Below the pieces are notes generated by a model. That model had not been told where the DNA came from and ran no database searches. It was given only the letters and a program-made list of their open reading frames with translations. The position numbers were made by a program, and so were the translations under genes. This document shows, piece after piece, positions 14,280-23,925 of a DNA stretch of 64,000 nt. Positions within the stretch are counted from its first letter, which is position 1; every line of letters starts with the position of its first letter. Source of the DNA: Eubacteriales bacterium (lineage in GTDB: Bacteria; Bacillota; Clostridia; Lachnospirales; Lachnospiraceae); the NCBI GenBank assembly GCA_030524175.1, contig JAUNHC010000011.1, positions 62,001 through 126,000 of the forward strand. The letters run 5' to 3'.

Positions 14280-16631
14280 TTATGAAGCCAAAGTTACAGT
14301 GACTGCGGGGCGTGCGCCATAGGTTCTTGTTACAGGGCGTCCAACATTACAGGAACCTGTGGAGCCAAGGAAAACACCATAATAAGTTGAGCCATCCGTT
14401 TCAGCTCCGGGAGAACGCAGCCAAACATCTGCAAATCCTACGAATGAAGCTCCGTTTCCGCCGCTGTTGATTTTAACACCTTGGGCCTGAGCGTATAAGG
14501 TAGCGCTGCACTGTGCGTTTGTGTAATTGGCAGGGTCATGGCCCAGTTCCTCAGCGGTGGCAATTTTGCTCAGACCGAAATACTGAAACATTTCTTCGCC
14601 ACTCAGGGAGTATACATAATCCTCTGTATCCGTTCCGGTTGTTGTGTAGTTGCCCCACCAGTCGCTTTCCAGAAGTGTATTATATGCAATATATGAGGAA
14701 TCGGAATGCATGGATACCCTGGTAAGAAGTATTTTTTCTTTGTCCTCATCGGTAAATGCTGTGTCATAGAAGCCTTTTGTGTCTCCGGAGATGCTCTGAC
14801 CGCCATTGCTGTTTAACCATGCTCTCAGGTTGCTTTCTGCCCAGTCATTTCCGTCAGAATCGTTGAGGTTGAACTGCAATCCGTCAATCACCTTATCACA
14901 GATGATTGTGGCTTCATCACCATTGATATCCAGTAAGCGCCAGTCCAGCGAGGAAGGGGAGTCTCCGGTAGCATCGCTCTGTGCATACTGTCCAAAGGAG
15001 ATGACATCATCTGTTGTTCCGATTAACCCATCTAATCCGGGAGTGAGTCTAAAGCCATTGCCTAAGGAAACAAATACACCTGTTTCTTCATCAAATTCCG
15101 GGATAACATTTGTCTTTAATACGGTTCCTGCAGGGTTAACAATTTGGTTGTCATCAGATGTACCGGGTTTTCCGTCAAGTCCTGTCATAACTGTTTCTCC
15201 GGTGGTGCTGTAAGTTGCTGTTCCGTCACCATTATCCATCCAGGCGCCTGTTTCCTCGTAAAAACCGTTCATCATTTCTGTCAGGGTCTCTTTAAGATAA
15301 CCGGATTCATATTTTGCATTTGTGCCGAATCCTCCCAGTTCAATAGATTCATCATCAGCATGATAACCGTTGTTTTGGTAATCTCTCTGCCAGGTATGAT
15401 TAACAATGATAGTATCTTCCAAAAGGGAATTGTCCTTCATATATGTGCCGATGGAACTGAACAACTCACCAGGGAAACAGGCCAAACCGATATCCCCGAT
15501 TCGCATCATCTGAAGAGTAATGGGATACTCCCCGCCTTCAGAGCCAGGTATTGTTGCATCAATAAATTTATAGTCCAATTCAATATTATCGGTATAGTCT
15601 TCGATAGAATTAATTGCATTTTCTATATCTGCATAATGAATTTTGGAGAGATAGGAGAGGATTTCATGATCTCCGGTAAAGATTTCTTCAAATTCTCCAG
15701 TCTGGGGATTACGGGAATAGATATCATTCTGCACAATGGGGTTTTGATCCCCTGCTGCCCCTGAGAGCCACATTGCAACCGCACCGTCATAGTTATCTTC
15801 AAGATATTCTGATACAATTCCAGGGATATCAGAGCTGATTCCAGTTTTCCCGTCGATACACGTATTTGCGTGCATAACAGTGCCATGAACTGCGTAGTTG
15901 ACAATAAAAGCAATTGGTTCCCCTTCCTTGTCATTAAAACGGATTGCAGCTACTGTTTTATCTGATTCACCTGCGCCGTTATAGCCAAGATATCTGTATT
16001 CTTCGACTTCCCCGTCTTCGTTAAGCTGATTGTATGGGGAGTTCCGGTTAACATTAATATAACTTTCAGAGTAATCAACTCCTACACTTGCGGGTTTCTG
16101 GCTGCCCAAAGCCTCATCAGCGGCCTCCAGTACCTGCGCCAGCGTAAATTTTGCCCAAAGCTGAAGTGTGGTCACATCCTTGTCTCCTTCTTCGAAGTCA
16201 AGGTCAATATCTTCAGTGATTTCCGGTGCAGCATGTGAATGAGTAGAGGTGAGGAAAATTGCTTCAAGAGGGAGTCCAGTGTGTTCAGCAATGGCTTCAG
16301 CGAATTGCGGTCCCAGAGAACGTCCCGTCTCTGTACATATCATCAGAGTTGTTGTGTCATGGTCAGACAAAGCTATAGCGCGGACATGGATAGGGTCCAG
16401 TGTACCAACCATTTCTACATTTGGTTTACGTGACAGCGGAAACATATTTTCTTCCGGTGATATGTCACGTACAGCAGCACCTACAGAAAAGACTGAGGCT
16501 GTTGATGTTTCGGCAGCCGGTTCCCCGGCAGCAGCGGATACTATGGCGTTTCCGGAAAGCAGACAGCTCACAGACAGTGCCACAGAAATTACTTTACGTA
16601 GGTGTTTGTTGCGGTGTTTTTTTGTTTTCAT
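14280..16631 (-). CDS. Secreted neutral ceramidase-like protein with C-terminal DUF6273 domain
   Basis: A 783-residue exported protein. The signal peptide spans about residues 1-34 (KVISVALSVSCLLSG...VSAAAG). The N-terminal two thirds resemble neutral/alkaline non-lysosomal ceramidases. Likely zinc ligands are His131 and His133 in STHSHAAPE and His249 in NYAVHGTVM. The GDVSP motif that holds the nucleophilic Ser of characterised neutral ceramidases reads GDQNP near 294-298 here, so the usual Ser is absent. About residues 540-783 form a DUF6273-like domain (FGQYAQSD, LRAWLNS, LLTRV, WLRSPGA, ARPAVTV). Neutral ceramidases cleave the amide of N-acyl sphingosine; the natural substrate here is uncertain. 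The gene stands alone, divergent from the two-component system at 17031. Confidence 0.75.
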   Translation of the reverse strand: MKTKKHRNKHLRKVISVALSVSCLLSGNAIVSAAAGEPAAETSTASVFSVGAAVRDISPEENMFPLSRKPNVEMVGTLDPIHVRAIALSDHDTTTLMICTETGRSLGPQFAEAIAEHTGLPLEAIFLTSTHSHAAPEITEDIDLDFEEGDKDVTTLQLWAKFTLAQVLEAADEALGSQKPASVGVDYSESYINVNRNSPYNQLNEDGEVEEYRYLGYNGAGESDKTVAAIRFNDKEGEPIAFIVNYAVHGTVMHANTCIDGKTGISSDIPGIVSEYLEDNYDGAVAMWLSGAAGDQNPIVQNDIYSRNPQTGEFEEIFTGDHEILSYLSKIHYADIENAINSIEDYTDNIELDYKFIDATIPGSEGGEYPITLQMMRIGDIGLACFPGELFSSIGTYMKDNSLLEDTIIVNHTWQRDYQNNGYHADDESIELGGFGTNAKYESGYLKETLTEMMNGFYEETGAWMDNGDGTATYSTTGETVMTGLDGKPGTSDDNQIVNPAGTVLKTNVIPEFDEETGVFVSLGNGFRLTPGLDGLIGTTDDVISFGQYAQSDATGDSPSSLDWRLLDINGDEATIICDKVIDGLQFNLNDSDGNDWAESNLRAWLNSNGGQSISGDTKGFYDTAFTDEDKEKILLTRVSMHSDSSYIAYNTLLESDWWGNYTTTGTDTEDYVYSLSGEEMFQYFGLSKIATAEELGHDPANYTNAQCSATLYAQAQGVKINSGGNGASFVGFADVWLRSPGAETDGSTYYGVFLGSTGSCNVGRPVTRTYGARPAVTVTLAS

Positions 16632-17030
16632 ATAAATTTTACCCCCAATATTTTTTGTTACCTTTATTATAAAATTTTATAATTTGAAAAAAAGATAAGA
16701 TTACGGATAAATAAGGATGAAAGTTAAAAAAATGGGGCTAAAGTGTAGAATTACATTTTTTTTATAAAAAAACATGTGTAGTCTGAAGATAAATTGATGA
16801 TATATTGTAAATTTATCAAAGAGCTGAAAAAATCCTTTTATAATCACATGTAGAAATAATGGCGGGTATGTTTTATAATTTTATTAAGTAATCAGACAGG
16901 ACTTGCACATTTGTTAACTTGCATATGTAAAGAGGGGGCTGATGAGCGGTACGTAGTGAGTGGGGTAGAGTGTTTTTGATATAATTAGGAACGACAAAAT
17001 ACTGTGTTTATACATACAGGGGGGATAGAG
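16632..17030. other. Divergent AT-rich intergenic region
   Basis: About 400 bases between the ceramidase-like gene and the two-component system. The minus-strand gene has a possible -10 (TATAAT as read on the minus strand, 16666-16671). Two ACTTGCA words (near 16902 and 16917) form a short direct repeat. No open reading frame with a ribosome binding site was seen. Confidence 0.4.
16977..16985 (+). promoter_or_regulatory. Extended -10 promoter for the first YesMN system
   Basis: TGATATAAT, an extended -10 element, lies 45 bases before the response regulator start. There is no clear -35, as often seen with extended -10 promoters. Confidence 0.5.
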
Positions 17031-18569
17031 ATGAAGGTACTTCTGGCAGACGATAATCCGCTGATTTTAAACAGATTTGTGAAAATGGCAGAGTGGAAGA
17101 ATTATGGTTTTGACACAGTTCTTACAGCTGCAGACGGAATAAAAGCATGGACTGAGTTTGAAAAGCATAGGCCGCAGCTTGTAATTGTGGATATCCAGAT
17201 GCCCAGAATGACAGGCATTGAGCTGGCTCAGAAAATTTTTGATGAAGGGGCAGATACGTTTGTATATTTTTTAACAAGCTACGAAGAGTATTCTTATGTT
17301 AAATCTGCGCTGGATTTAGGGGTATGCGGCTACCTTCTTAAGCATGAAACTAAAAAGGAGAACCTGGAAAAAATACTGATGGAGGTGCAGCTGGAAATAA
17401 AAAAAAGGAAGCTACACAGTAGGTTTACTGCAGAGGCTTCTTTGCGGGCACTTGTGCGAATGCTGAGAGACGGAGCCGTTTCAACAGACGAAATCTGTGA
17501 GTATGAGCTTAGTCTTCCCGACAGGTACAATTTATTTATGTTGGAACAGGATCATATTTATCCGATTATGGCAGAAATCTTCGACTGTGAGACAATGGAG
17601 ATTGAAGAAGCACCTTTGATAAAGTATGTCTATCATGTGATCAACAAAGCAGCTGCGGTGATACATACCGGGAAATTCCAATATCTGCTTTTAGTAAAGT
17701 CAGGTGTTCCCGTCACTGAGACGGCCTATGAAATAAAAAAAGAACTTGGCATACAATTCCGTACGACATTCACTGTGCTTATCATTGCCGAGCAGGCATC
17801 CATTGCAGTATGCATGGAGAAATTAAGAAAAAACAACGATATTGCGAAACAGAAATATTTTTATGCACGTTCTACTGTGGCCCACGGGGATTACATTGGC
17901 ACAACAAGGCATATATCCCGGGGATGGGATACATTTAAGGCTGACTGTTGGATGAAGAATAAAGAATTTGCAAAAGTGAGTCGCTGGATGGATGAAACTT
18001 TTTTTCTTTCGTTCGAGACAAGAGATGAAAAAAGACTGGGGGAATTATGCGGATATTTTTCCCGTCTTCTCTTGCAGTACCACAATAGAATTGCCCATTG
18101 TACCACAGGTCTTCCATTTATGGCATATGACCGGCAGGCTCAGGAATACTGGTACGATGCTAATTCTATTTACCAGTGGATAAAACAGAAATTTGCGGAG
18201 CTGGTGTTTATACTGGATAATCCTTGTGTGAACAGATATTCAGAGATTGTAAATCTTACTATCGAATACGTGAACAGGAATTATACAAATAGTGATTTGG
18301 GGTTGGAGCTTATTGCTCAGGAATTGAAAATCAGTGCCAACCGACTTAATGTTATTTTTAAAAAGGAGACAGGTGAGACAATCTGGAAATTGATTATCAG
18401 GGTAAGAATGGAGCGGGCAAAGGAACTTTTGAATATGGAAGATGATAAAGTGACTGAAATCTGCCGTAAGACAGGGTATAAGAACATTTCCTATTTTTCC
18501 AAAGTATTTAAAGATACATATGGACTGACACCTCTGGAATACAGAAGGAGAAAACATTATGAAATTTAA
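17031..18569 (+). CDS. YesN-type response regulator with AraC DNA-binding domain
   Basis: A 512-residue cytoplasmic transcription regulator. The receiver domain spans 1-125, with acidic residues at 7-8, phospho-acceptor Asp54 in VIVDIQMP and the conserved Lys in GYLLKHE. The middle is a poorly conserved linker region. The last 100 residues are two AraC helix-turn-helix units (LGLELIAQELKISANRLN; VTEICRKTGYKN), ending in the classic YFSKVFKDTYGLTPLEYR-type signature. ATG 17031 follows GGGGGGAT. Its stop overlaps the start of the kinase by 11 bases. YesMN systems generally control carbohydrate uptake genes. Candidate targets are the dehydrogenase/epimerase/transporter locus starting at 20716 and perhaps the divergent ceramidase-like gene. 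Confidence 0.9.
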   Translation: MKVLLADDNPLILNRFVKMAEWKNYGFDTVLTAADGIKAWTEFEKHRPQLVIVDIQMPRMTGIELAQKIFDEGADTFVYFLTSYEEYSYVKSALDLGVCGYLLKHETKKENLEKILMEVQLEIKKRKLHSRFTAEASLRALVRMLRDGAVSTDEICEYELSLPDRYNLFMLEQDHIYPIMAEIFDCETMEIEEAPLIKYVYHVINKAAAVIHTGKFQYLLLVKSGVPVTETAYEIKKELGIQFRTTFTVLIIAEQASIAVCMEKLRKNNDIAKQKYFYARSTVAHGDYIGTTRHISRGWDTFKADCWMKNKEFAKVSRWMDETFFLSFETRDEKRLGELCGYFSRLLLQYHNRIAHCTTGLPFMAYDRQAQEYWYDANSIYQWIKQKFAELVFILDNPCVNRYSEIVNLTIEYVNRNYTNSDLGLELIAQELKISANRLNVIFKKETGETIWKLIIRVRMERAKELLNMEDDKVTEICRKTGYKNISYFSKVFKDTYGLTPLEYRRRKHYEI

Positions 18570-20370
18570 TACGGTAACGAAAAAAATCATGGCGATGATA
18601 ATCGGTATCAGTATAATCGTACTATGTGTGTTGAACATTGTTTTTCCTTCTGTCTTTTACAGGGTAATGAAGCCTTATTTGCAGAAACAGGTATCCAGTA
18701 TTGTAGATGCAAATGCACTGAGACAAAGCTATATCTGGAGGAATAACAGTCAGCTGTATTTGATGGAAAACAGTGATGAATTGCAGCAGCTTATTTTGGA
18801 TTATTATAACGGGCAAGGCCGGAAAGAGCAAGTCAGGGAGGAGATACTCACACATCTTCCTGTTTTAAACAATGGTATCCGAAGCGGTATAGCCACAGCT
18901 GAGAAAAAGTACGGATATATAGTATCAACAAATTATCTGCTTTTGTTTACCGACAAAGGAGATGTGTTTTATAATGAACAGGCAGCAGAACCGGCGCAAG
19001 CATTTTTGGAGTCTGACTGGTACGGGAGTGTTGACAAAAAGGCTGATTTTTTTGGCCATCTGCCTATTATAGAGAGCGGCCGGCAACCAGATCAGAAATA
19101 TTTCAGTGTGGTTGCCTCCTTCCGGGCAGGAGAGATAAACTGTTTTTCCGTAAATCTTGTGAGGGATGAGGATATCCTTGCCCAATGTGAAGAATTTGAA
19201 GAGTTTGGAATTGAGGATTATATAATTTTCTGTGGCAGTGAGATTCTTTACAGGAATTTAAATGAACAGTCCGTAATTGAACTGGAACAATATCCGGAAT
19301 ATATGTTTGAGGGAGACCAGTATGAGACACGCGTATGGGAGGATGGGAACCAAACAAATTTTGCAGTCTTATGTACCTATAAAAAAGAAGATTATTGGCT
19401 GGCTGTGAATGTCCCGAAGAATGTACTGCTGGCACCGTACCAGGAGGCGTTTCACTATTTTCAGCTTTTTCTGGGGATACTTGTGGCAGTTCTTCTCCTG
19501 CTTTTTTGTATTGCTTTAAAGGGCACATTGATTAGGCTGACAAGGCTGGAAAAGAAAATGAGAACCATACACAGCGGAAACTATGAGGTCTGCATAAAGG
19601 ATAAAAGCAGAGACGAAATCGGCAGCCTGGCTGATACTTTTCAGGTGATGCTGGAGAAAATAAGGGAGGACATGAAATATAAGGAGCAGATGCAGTATAC
19701 CTTGATGGTATCGGCCATAGACCCTCATTACATTTATAATACTCTTAATACAGTAACAGCTCTTGCCGAGCTGGGGCGTAACGAAGACGTTGTCACAGTG
19801 AACGATGCCTTGATCGGAACGCTTAAGGACCGTCTGCGCATGAAGAATTACAAAACTTTCGATACAGTCAAAGCTGAGCAGCAGGCATTGGAACAGTATA
19901 TGGTTATACAAAGTTATCTTTGTTTTCAGAAAATAAAGTATACATTTGACGTTTCTGCAGGAGACCAGAATCTGCAGATTCCCAAAAATGTGATACAGCC
20001 GCTGGTGGAAAATTCAATCAAACACGGAATATTGTGTAAGGAATATGGAGAGTCGGAAAATCAGGCCAGTCTGACAGTAACAGTCAAGCGGCAGAAGGAG
20101 GATATTTTTATATGGGTGCAAGATAATGGGAGGGGAATGGAGGAAGATACCATCAGGAACTATTTTGATCCTGACAAGGTGAAAGCCAGGAAACCGGAAG
20201 AAGATATGGCTCATATTGGGGTGTACAATGTGTTGATGCGCCTGAATTATTTGTATCAGGGAAGATATGATCTATCGGTAAAAAGCAGTTTGGATAGGGG
20301 GACAAGGATTTGTCTGATTCTTCCCATTGACCAGTCCGGACGGGATAAAGACGGACTTGCAGACTGCTGA
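18559..20370 (+). CDS. YesM-type sensor histidine kinase with large extracellular domain
   Basis: A 603-residue membrane kinase. Membrane helix 1 is at about 10-32, an extracellular sensor at about 33-297, helix 2 at about 299-320 and a HAMP domain after it. The phospho-accepting His390 is in DPHYIYNTLN, the His_kinase family of YesM/LytS type. The ATPase N-box is QPLVENSIKHG, with DNGRGM as the G1 box. It overlaps the response regulator gene by 11 bases. The ectodomain has no motif I recognise. It presumably senses an extracellular sugar or a binding-protein complex. Confidence 0.9.
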   Translation: MKFNTVTKKIMAMIIGISIIVLCVLNIVFPSVFYRVMKPYLQKQVSSIVDANALRQSYIWRNNSQLYLMENSDELQQLILDYYNGQGRKEQVREEILTHLPVLNNGIRSGIATAEKKYGYIVSTNYLLLFTDKGDVFYNEQAAEPAQAFLESDWYGSVDKKADFFGHLPIIESGRQPDQKYFSVVASFRAGEINCFSVNLVRDEDILAQCEEFEEFGIEDYIIFCGSEILYRNLNEQSVIELEQYPEYMFEGDQYETRVWEDGNQTNFAVLCTYKKEDYWLAVNVPKNVLLAPYQEAFHYFQLFLGILVAVLLLLFCIALKGTLIRLTRLEKKMRTIHSGNYEVCIKDKSRDEIGSLADTFQVMLEKIREDMKYKEQMQYTLMVSAIDPHYIYNTLNTVTALAELGRNEDVVTVNDALIGTLKDRLRMKNYKTFDTVKAEQQALEQYMVIQSYLCFQKIKYTFDVSAGDQNLQIPKNVIQPLVENSIKHGILCKEYGESENQASLTVTVKRQKEDIFIWVQDNGRGMEEDTIRNYFDPDKVKARKPEEDMAHIGVYNVLMRLNYLYQGRYDLSVKSSLDRGTRICLILPIDQSGRDKDGLADC

Positions 20371-20715
20371 CTTTATCTTTCAGGAAAGCCGGTAAAACAA
20401 AGTAGAAGGAAAATTCAGGACCAGGAAGAATAGAATAATGTTTAGTGTGTTATCCCCGGTATTTTGTCTTTTAGAGACAAGGTGCCGGGGATTTTTATGT
20501 TAGAGAGAGTAATCTGGTTTGCTCCGCTATCCGTGTGAAGACCAGAAGAATACCCCCATAATTCCAAAGCGGCGCCCTGTTTTGCTATATGTGCGGATGA
20601 TATAATTTTTATTGAAAAAGCATAAAGCCAACAAAAAAGAGGCCTCTGATTTGGTGATTGTGCAATAAAATAAGTCTTTGGGACTGAATATACAGAGATG
20701 GAGAAGGGTGACAGG
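20371..20715. other. Intergenic region before the dehydrogenase/epimerase locus
   Basis: About 345 bases. It holds the terminator of the first two-component system (20452-20497). Upstream of the dehydrogenase there is only a weak promoter guess, TTGTGC at 20659 followed by AATATA near 20687. An AraC-type activator may be needed there. No small gene was seen. Confidence 0.35.
20452..20497 (+). terminator. Strong intrinsic terminator after the first YesMN system
   Basis: ATCCCCGG pairs with CCGGGGAT, enclosing a second stem TTGTCT/AGACAA, and TTTTTA follows. It lies 82 bases after the kinase stop. Confidence 0.85.
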
Positions 20716-21780
20716 ATGAAAGGTACGATGAAGGCACTAAGAATGTATGCACCATATGATTTCCGGCTGGAGGAAGTGCCTGTTCCGGAAATTGGAAAGG
20801 ATGAGATATTGATCAAGGTATTGGGGTGCGGAATCTGTGCAGGTGATGTAAAAACCTATCACGGAGGGCAGAGAGTGTGGGGAACAAGCCCGGAGAATGC
20901 TTATATTGAAGCACCTTGTATCGGCGGACATGAGTTTTACGGTGAGGTGGTGGAGACAGGAGAGAATGTAACACAGGTGAAAGTGGGACAGAAGATTTTG
21001 GCTGAGCAGATTCTTCCTTGCGGGGAATGTAAATTCTGCCGTGAAGGAAATTACTGGATGTGTCAGCCTCACCATATTTACGGCTTTAAGGAGGATGCCC
21101 AGGGCGGATTTGCGGAATATATGAAATTTGCTAAAAACAGTGTTATACATATCCTGCCGGATGATATTACACCGGAGCAGGCAACACTTGTTGAGCCGTA
21201 TGCCTGCGGAATGCATGCGGTGGAGAGGGCTGAGATCGGCCACAATGACGTTGTAGTAGTCAGCGGACTTGGCGCTATTGGGCTGAGTATGATCAATGCT
21301 GCGAGAAATCTTTCTCCTAAAATGCTGATTGGCCTGGATTTAAGAAAGAACCGCCTGGACAAAGCTTTGGATTTCGGCGCTGATCATGTGTTTAATCCAT
21401 CTGAAGAAGATGTTGTGGCGAAAATCATGGAACTTACAGACGAATATGGCTGCGACGTATACATTGAAGCATCCGGCAGTGAGCCGAGTGTGCGCCAGGG
21501 GCTGAATATGGTTAGAAATATGGGCCGTTATGTCCAGTTCGGGGTGTTCCCCAAGGATGTCACTGCTGACTGGAATATTATCGGAGACACAAAGCATATG
21601 GACATTCTGGGTTCTCATTTGTCCGGGCATTGTTATAATGCAGTGATTCAGGGGATTGTAAACGGGTCATTGAAAACCGATGGAGTTATCTCTCATATAT
21701 ATCCCCTTTCAGAGTGGGAAAAGGCATTTGAGACAGCAGAAAAAGACCCTGCAGCATTTAAGGTTGCACTGATTCCCTGA
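20716..21780 (+). CDS. Zinc-dependent medium-chain polyol/sugar dehydrogenase
   Basis: A 354-residue medium-chain alcohol dehydrogenase. ATG 20716 is chosen over 20698 because GGAGAAGGG precedes it at a good distance. The catalytic zinc ligands are Cys41 (GCGICAGD) and His72 with Glu73 (GGHE). The structural zinc cysteines are 102, 105, 108 and 116. The Rossmann loop GLGAIG is followed by an acidic residue in GLDLRKNRLD, indicating NAD preference. Relatives oxidise polyols or keto-sugars. It heads the locus with a ketose 3-epimerase and transporter, so it probably interconverts a polyol and the ketose used by the epimerase. The exact substrate is unknown. Confidence 0.85.
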   Translation: MKGTMKALRMYAPYDFRLEEVPVPEIGKDEILIKVLGCGICAGDVKTYHGGQRVWGTSPENAYIEAPCIGGHEFYGEVVETGENVTQVKVGQKILAEQILPCGECKFCREGNYWMCQPHHIYGFKEDAQGGFAEYMKFAKNSVIHILPDDITPEQATLVEPYACGMHAVERAEIGHNDVVVVSGLGAIGLSMINAARNLSPKMLIGLDLRKNRLDKALDFGADHVFNPSEEDVVAKIMELTDEYGCDVYIEASGSEPSVRQGLNMVRNMGRYVQFGVFPKDVTADWNIIGDTKHMDILGSHLSGHCYNAVIQGIVNGSLKTDGVISHIYPLSEWEKAFETAEKDPAAFKVALIP

Positions 21781-21890
21781 AAATAAACTTGGTTGGACGA
21801 AGTGAAAGGAAATACGCAGATATCAGAGGTTAAAATATATTTTTACCCCGACATTATATATGCCGGATGAAACAGGAGGATAGAAATAGC

Positions 21891-22775
21891 ATGAATAAAT
21901 TAGGTATCTTTATGAATTTCTGGGAGAAAAAATGGGATGCTGATCACATTAAGTATGTAAATAAAGCAGCAGATATTGGTTTTGATATCCTGGAATTTCA
22001 GGCACAGCCGCTTTTGGATATGAGTGAGCAGAGGATGAAGGACATTAAGAAAGCGGCAGATGACAGAGGGATTGAGCTGACCTACAGTCTTGGCCTTGAT
22101 CCGGCTTATGATGTGGCAAGTGCAGATGATAAAGTGAGGTCAGGAGGAATTGACTATCTTAAACGGATAGTGGAGAGAGTCGGTTTCATGGGCGGAAAGG
22201 TGATATCCGGTGTCAGCTATGCCGGCTGGGGTGTCACGGACTATATACTGGAAAGCGGGAAGGAAGATATTCTGGAACGAAGCGTTGACAGTATGAGACA
22301 GATCATCAAAACTGCTGAGGATAATGGGGTTGTATACTGTGTGGAAGCAGTAAACCGTTTTGAGTCTGTGCTGATCAATACTGCAGTGGAAGCAGTAGAA
22401 TATGTAAAACGTGTGGACAGCAAAAATATCGGTGTTCTTCTGGACACTTATCACATGAATATTGAGGAGAATAATATCGGTGATGCCATCCGTTATGCAG
22501 GAGATTACCTGGTGAATTTCCATACCGGGGAAAATAACAGGCGTGCACCGGGACGGGGGCATATAGACTGGGATGAAATTTTTAAGGCGTTAAAGGATGT
22601 GGATTATAAAGGTCGTATTGTGTCAGAACCCTTTGTCATGATGGGGGGAGAAGTGGGGAAAGACATTAAGGTATGGAGAAACCTTGACATTCCTACAGAG
22701 GAAAGTATTGATGCTGAGGCAGCGTTCCTTTTGAATTTTGAAAAGCAGAAATTGCAGCAGTATGGACTGGCTTAA
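21891..22775 (+). CDS. Ketose 3-epimerase, D-allulose/D-tagatose 3-epimerase family
   Basis: Epimerises free ketohexoses or ketopentoses at C3 (for example D-fructose/D-allulose or D-tagatose/D-sorbose). The 294-residue TIM barrel starts at ATG 21891 after AACAGGAGGA. With this start, the metal ligands Glu152, Asp185, His211 and Glu246 fall at the residue numbers I recall for the Agrobacterium D-allulose 3-epimerase, which supports both the start and the family. Conserved stretches include LGIFMNFWEKKWDADH, NRFESVLINT, LLDTYHMNIEE, HTGENNRRAPGRG and EPFVMMGG. It is flanked by two zinc polyol dehydrogenases and an RbsABC-type transporter. Together these could convert rare ketoses and polyols into common ones. 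Preferred sugar unknown. Confidence 0.87.
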   Translation: MNKLGIFMNFWEKKWDADHIKYVNKAADIGFDILEFQAQPLLDMSEQRMKDIKKAADDRGIELTYSLGLDPAYDVASADDKVRSGGIDYLKRIVERVGFMGGKVISGVSYAGWGVTDYILESGKEDILERSVDSMRQIIKTAEDNGVVYCVEAVNRFESVLINTAVEAVEYVKRVDSKNIGVLLDTYHMNIEENNIGDAIRYAGDYLVNFHTGENNRRAPGRGHIDWDEIFKALKDVDYKGRIVSEPFVMMGGEVGKDIKVWRNLDIPTEESIDAEAAFLLNFEKQKLQQYGLA

Positions 22776-22866
22776 AATTTCCGTTTCAGGGTTTTTATAA
22801 GTCAACAATTTAAAGAGGGAAACAAAAACTAAAATAAATTTAAAAACATGTATGGAGGGAAAGAAC

Positions 22867-23874
22867 ATGACAAAAAATTGGAAAAAAGCAGCAGCAATTG
22901 TGACAACGGCGGCTATGTGTGCATCAATGCCTGTAATGGCAAGTGCAGCAGAGAAAGAGAATCCGGGAGAGGGATATAAGGTGGGCTTCTGCCTTCAGTC
23001 CATGGATGTTGCCGTTTGGAATACCATGTCTGAAGGTATGAAAGCAAAGGCTGAGGAATTAGGCGCTGATTATGACTGCCAGGTGGCGAACAATGATGTA
23101 TCCACCCAGATCGCCAACATAGAAAATATGGTGGCCCAGGGATATGATGCTATCATTATCCACGCTTTCGACCGTGAGGCATTTGCGGATGTTGTGAAAG
23201 AGGCTTTAGATGAAGGTGTAGTTATCTGTGCATATGATGATAATATTGTAGATGCATCCACAGGCGAGCCGGTAAATTATCAGCTTACCTTCCTCTGTGA
23301 CAATTATGAAATCGGCTACCGTGTAGGCAAGATGGCTGCTGAGTGGACTAAGAAGGCATTCCCGGACGAGGAAAAGCTTGAATTTGGACTGCTCTGCCAC
23401 AGAGAATTCCAGTATCAGTGGGATCGTGTAGACGGTATTGAAGATGCCATTAAAGAATTTGACCCGCGTATTGAGATCGTGGAAGAGCTGGAAGGCCTGG
23501 TAACTGAGGACGGTGTTAACGCAGCAGAGACATGGATGCAGTCTTATCCGGATATGAAAGGTGTTGTGGCTACCAATGATACAGCGCTTTTAGGTTTCTC
23601 TGAAGCATGGAAGGCAGCAGGTAAGGATCTTAATGATGATACCTTTGGTATGTTCGGAAATGACGGTGTTAAGGATGCCATTGATTTAGTTGCTGACAAT
23701 ACAATTCTCCGGGGAGATGTAGGACTTGACGTTTATAACGGCGGCGCACAGGCACTGGAAGCCTGCGTTAAAGTACTCAACGGCGAAAAAGCAGAAAATG
23801 TTGTAATGCCTATGGTTGATGTTACTGTTGATACAGCCGATGAGTGGAAGGCAGACGAAAATCTGTACAAATAA
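22867..23874 (+). CDS. Sugar-binding protein, RbsB type (second transporter)
   Basis: A 335-residue Peripla_BP_4-type receptor. ATG 22867 is used because GGAGGG lies just upstream, inside the alternative ATG at 22852. The signal peptide (KKAAAIVTTAAMCASMP...ASAAEKEN) contains a Cys but not in a normal lipobox. The likely cleavage is a signal peptidase I site ending in ASA. Ligand-domain stretches are QVANNDVSTQIANI, VICAYDDNIV and VATNDTALLGF. Sequence differs clearly from the receptor at 5337, so the ligand differs too. The gene lies between the epimerase and its ATPase. Confidence 0.9.
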   Translation: MTKNWKKAAAIVTTAAMCASMPVMASAAEKENPGEGYKVGFCLQSMDVAVWNTMSEGMKAKAEELGADYDCQVANNDVSTQIANIENMVAQGYDAIIIHAFDREAFADVVKEALDEGVVICAYDDNIVDASTGEPVNYQLTFLCDNYEIGYRVGKMAAEWTKKAFPDEEKLEFGLLCHREFQYQWDRVDGIEDAIKEFDPRIEIVEELEGLVTEDGVNAAETWMQSYPDMKGVVATNDTALLGFSEAWKAAGKDLNDDTFGMFGNDGVKDAIDLVADNTILRGDVGLDVYNGGAQALEACVKVLNGEKAENVVMPMVDVTVDTADEWKADENLYK

Positions 23875-23925
23875 GACGGTGACAGTTTTGTAAAAGATAG
23901 GAATCTGAATATAAAGACATGAATT

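Noticed and set aside
15144-15764. Plus-strand open frame inside the ceramidase-like gene
   Set aside because: Shadow of the well-supported minus-strand gene, with no ribosome binding site or domain.
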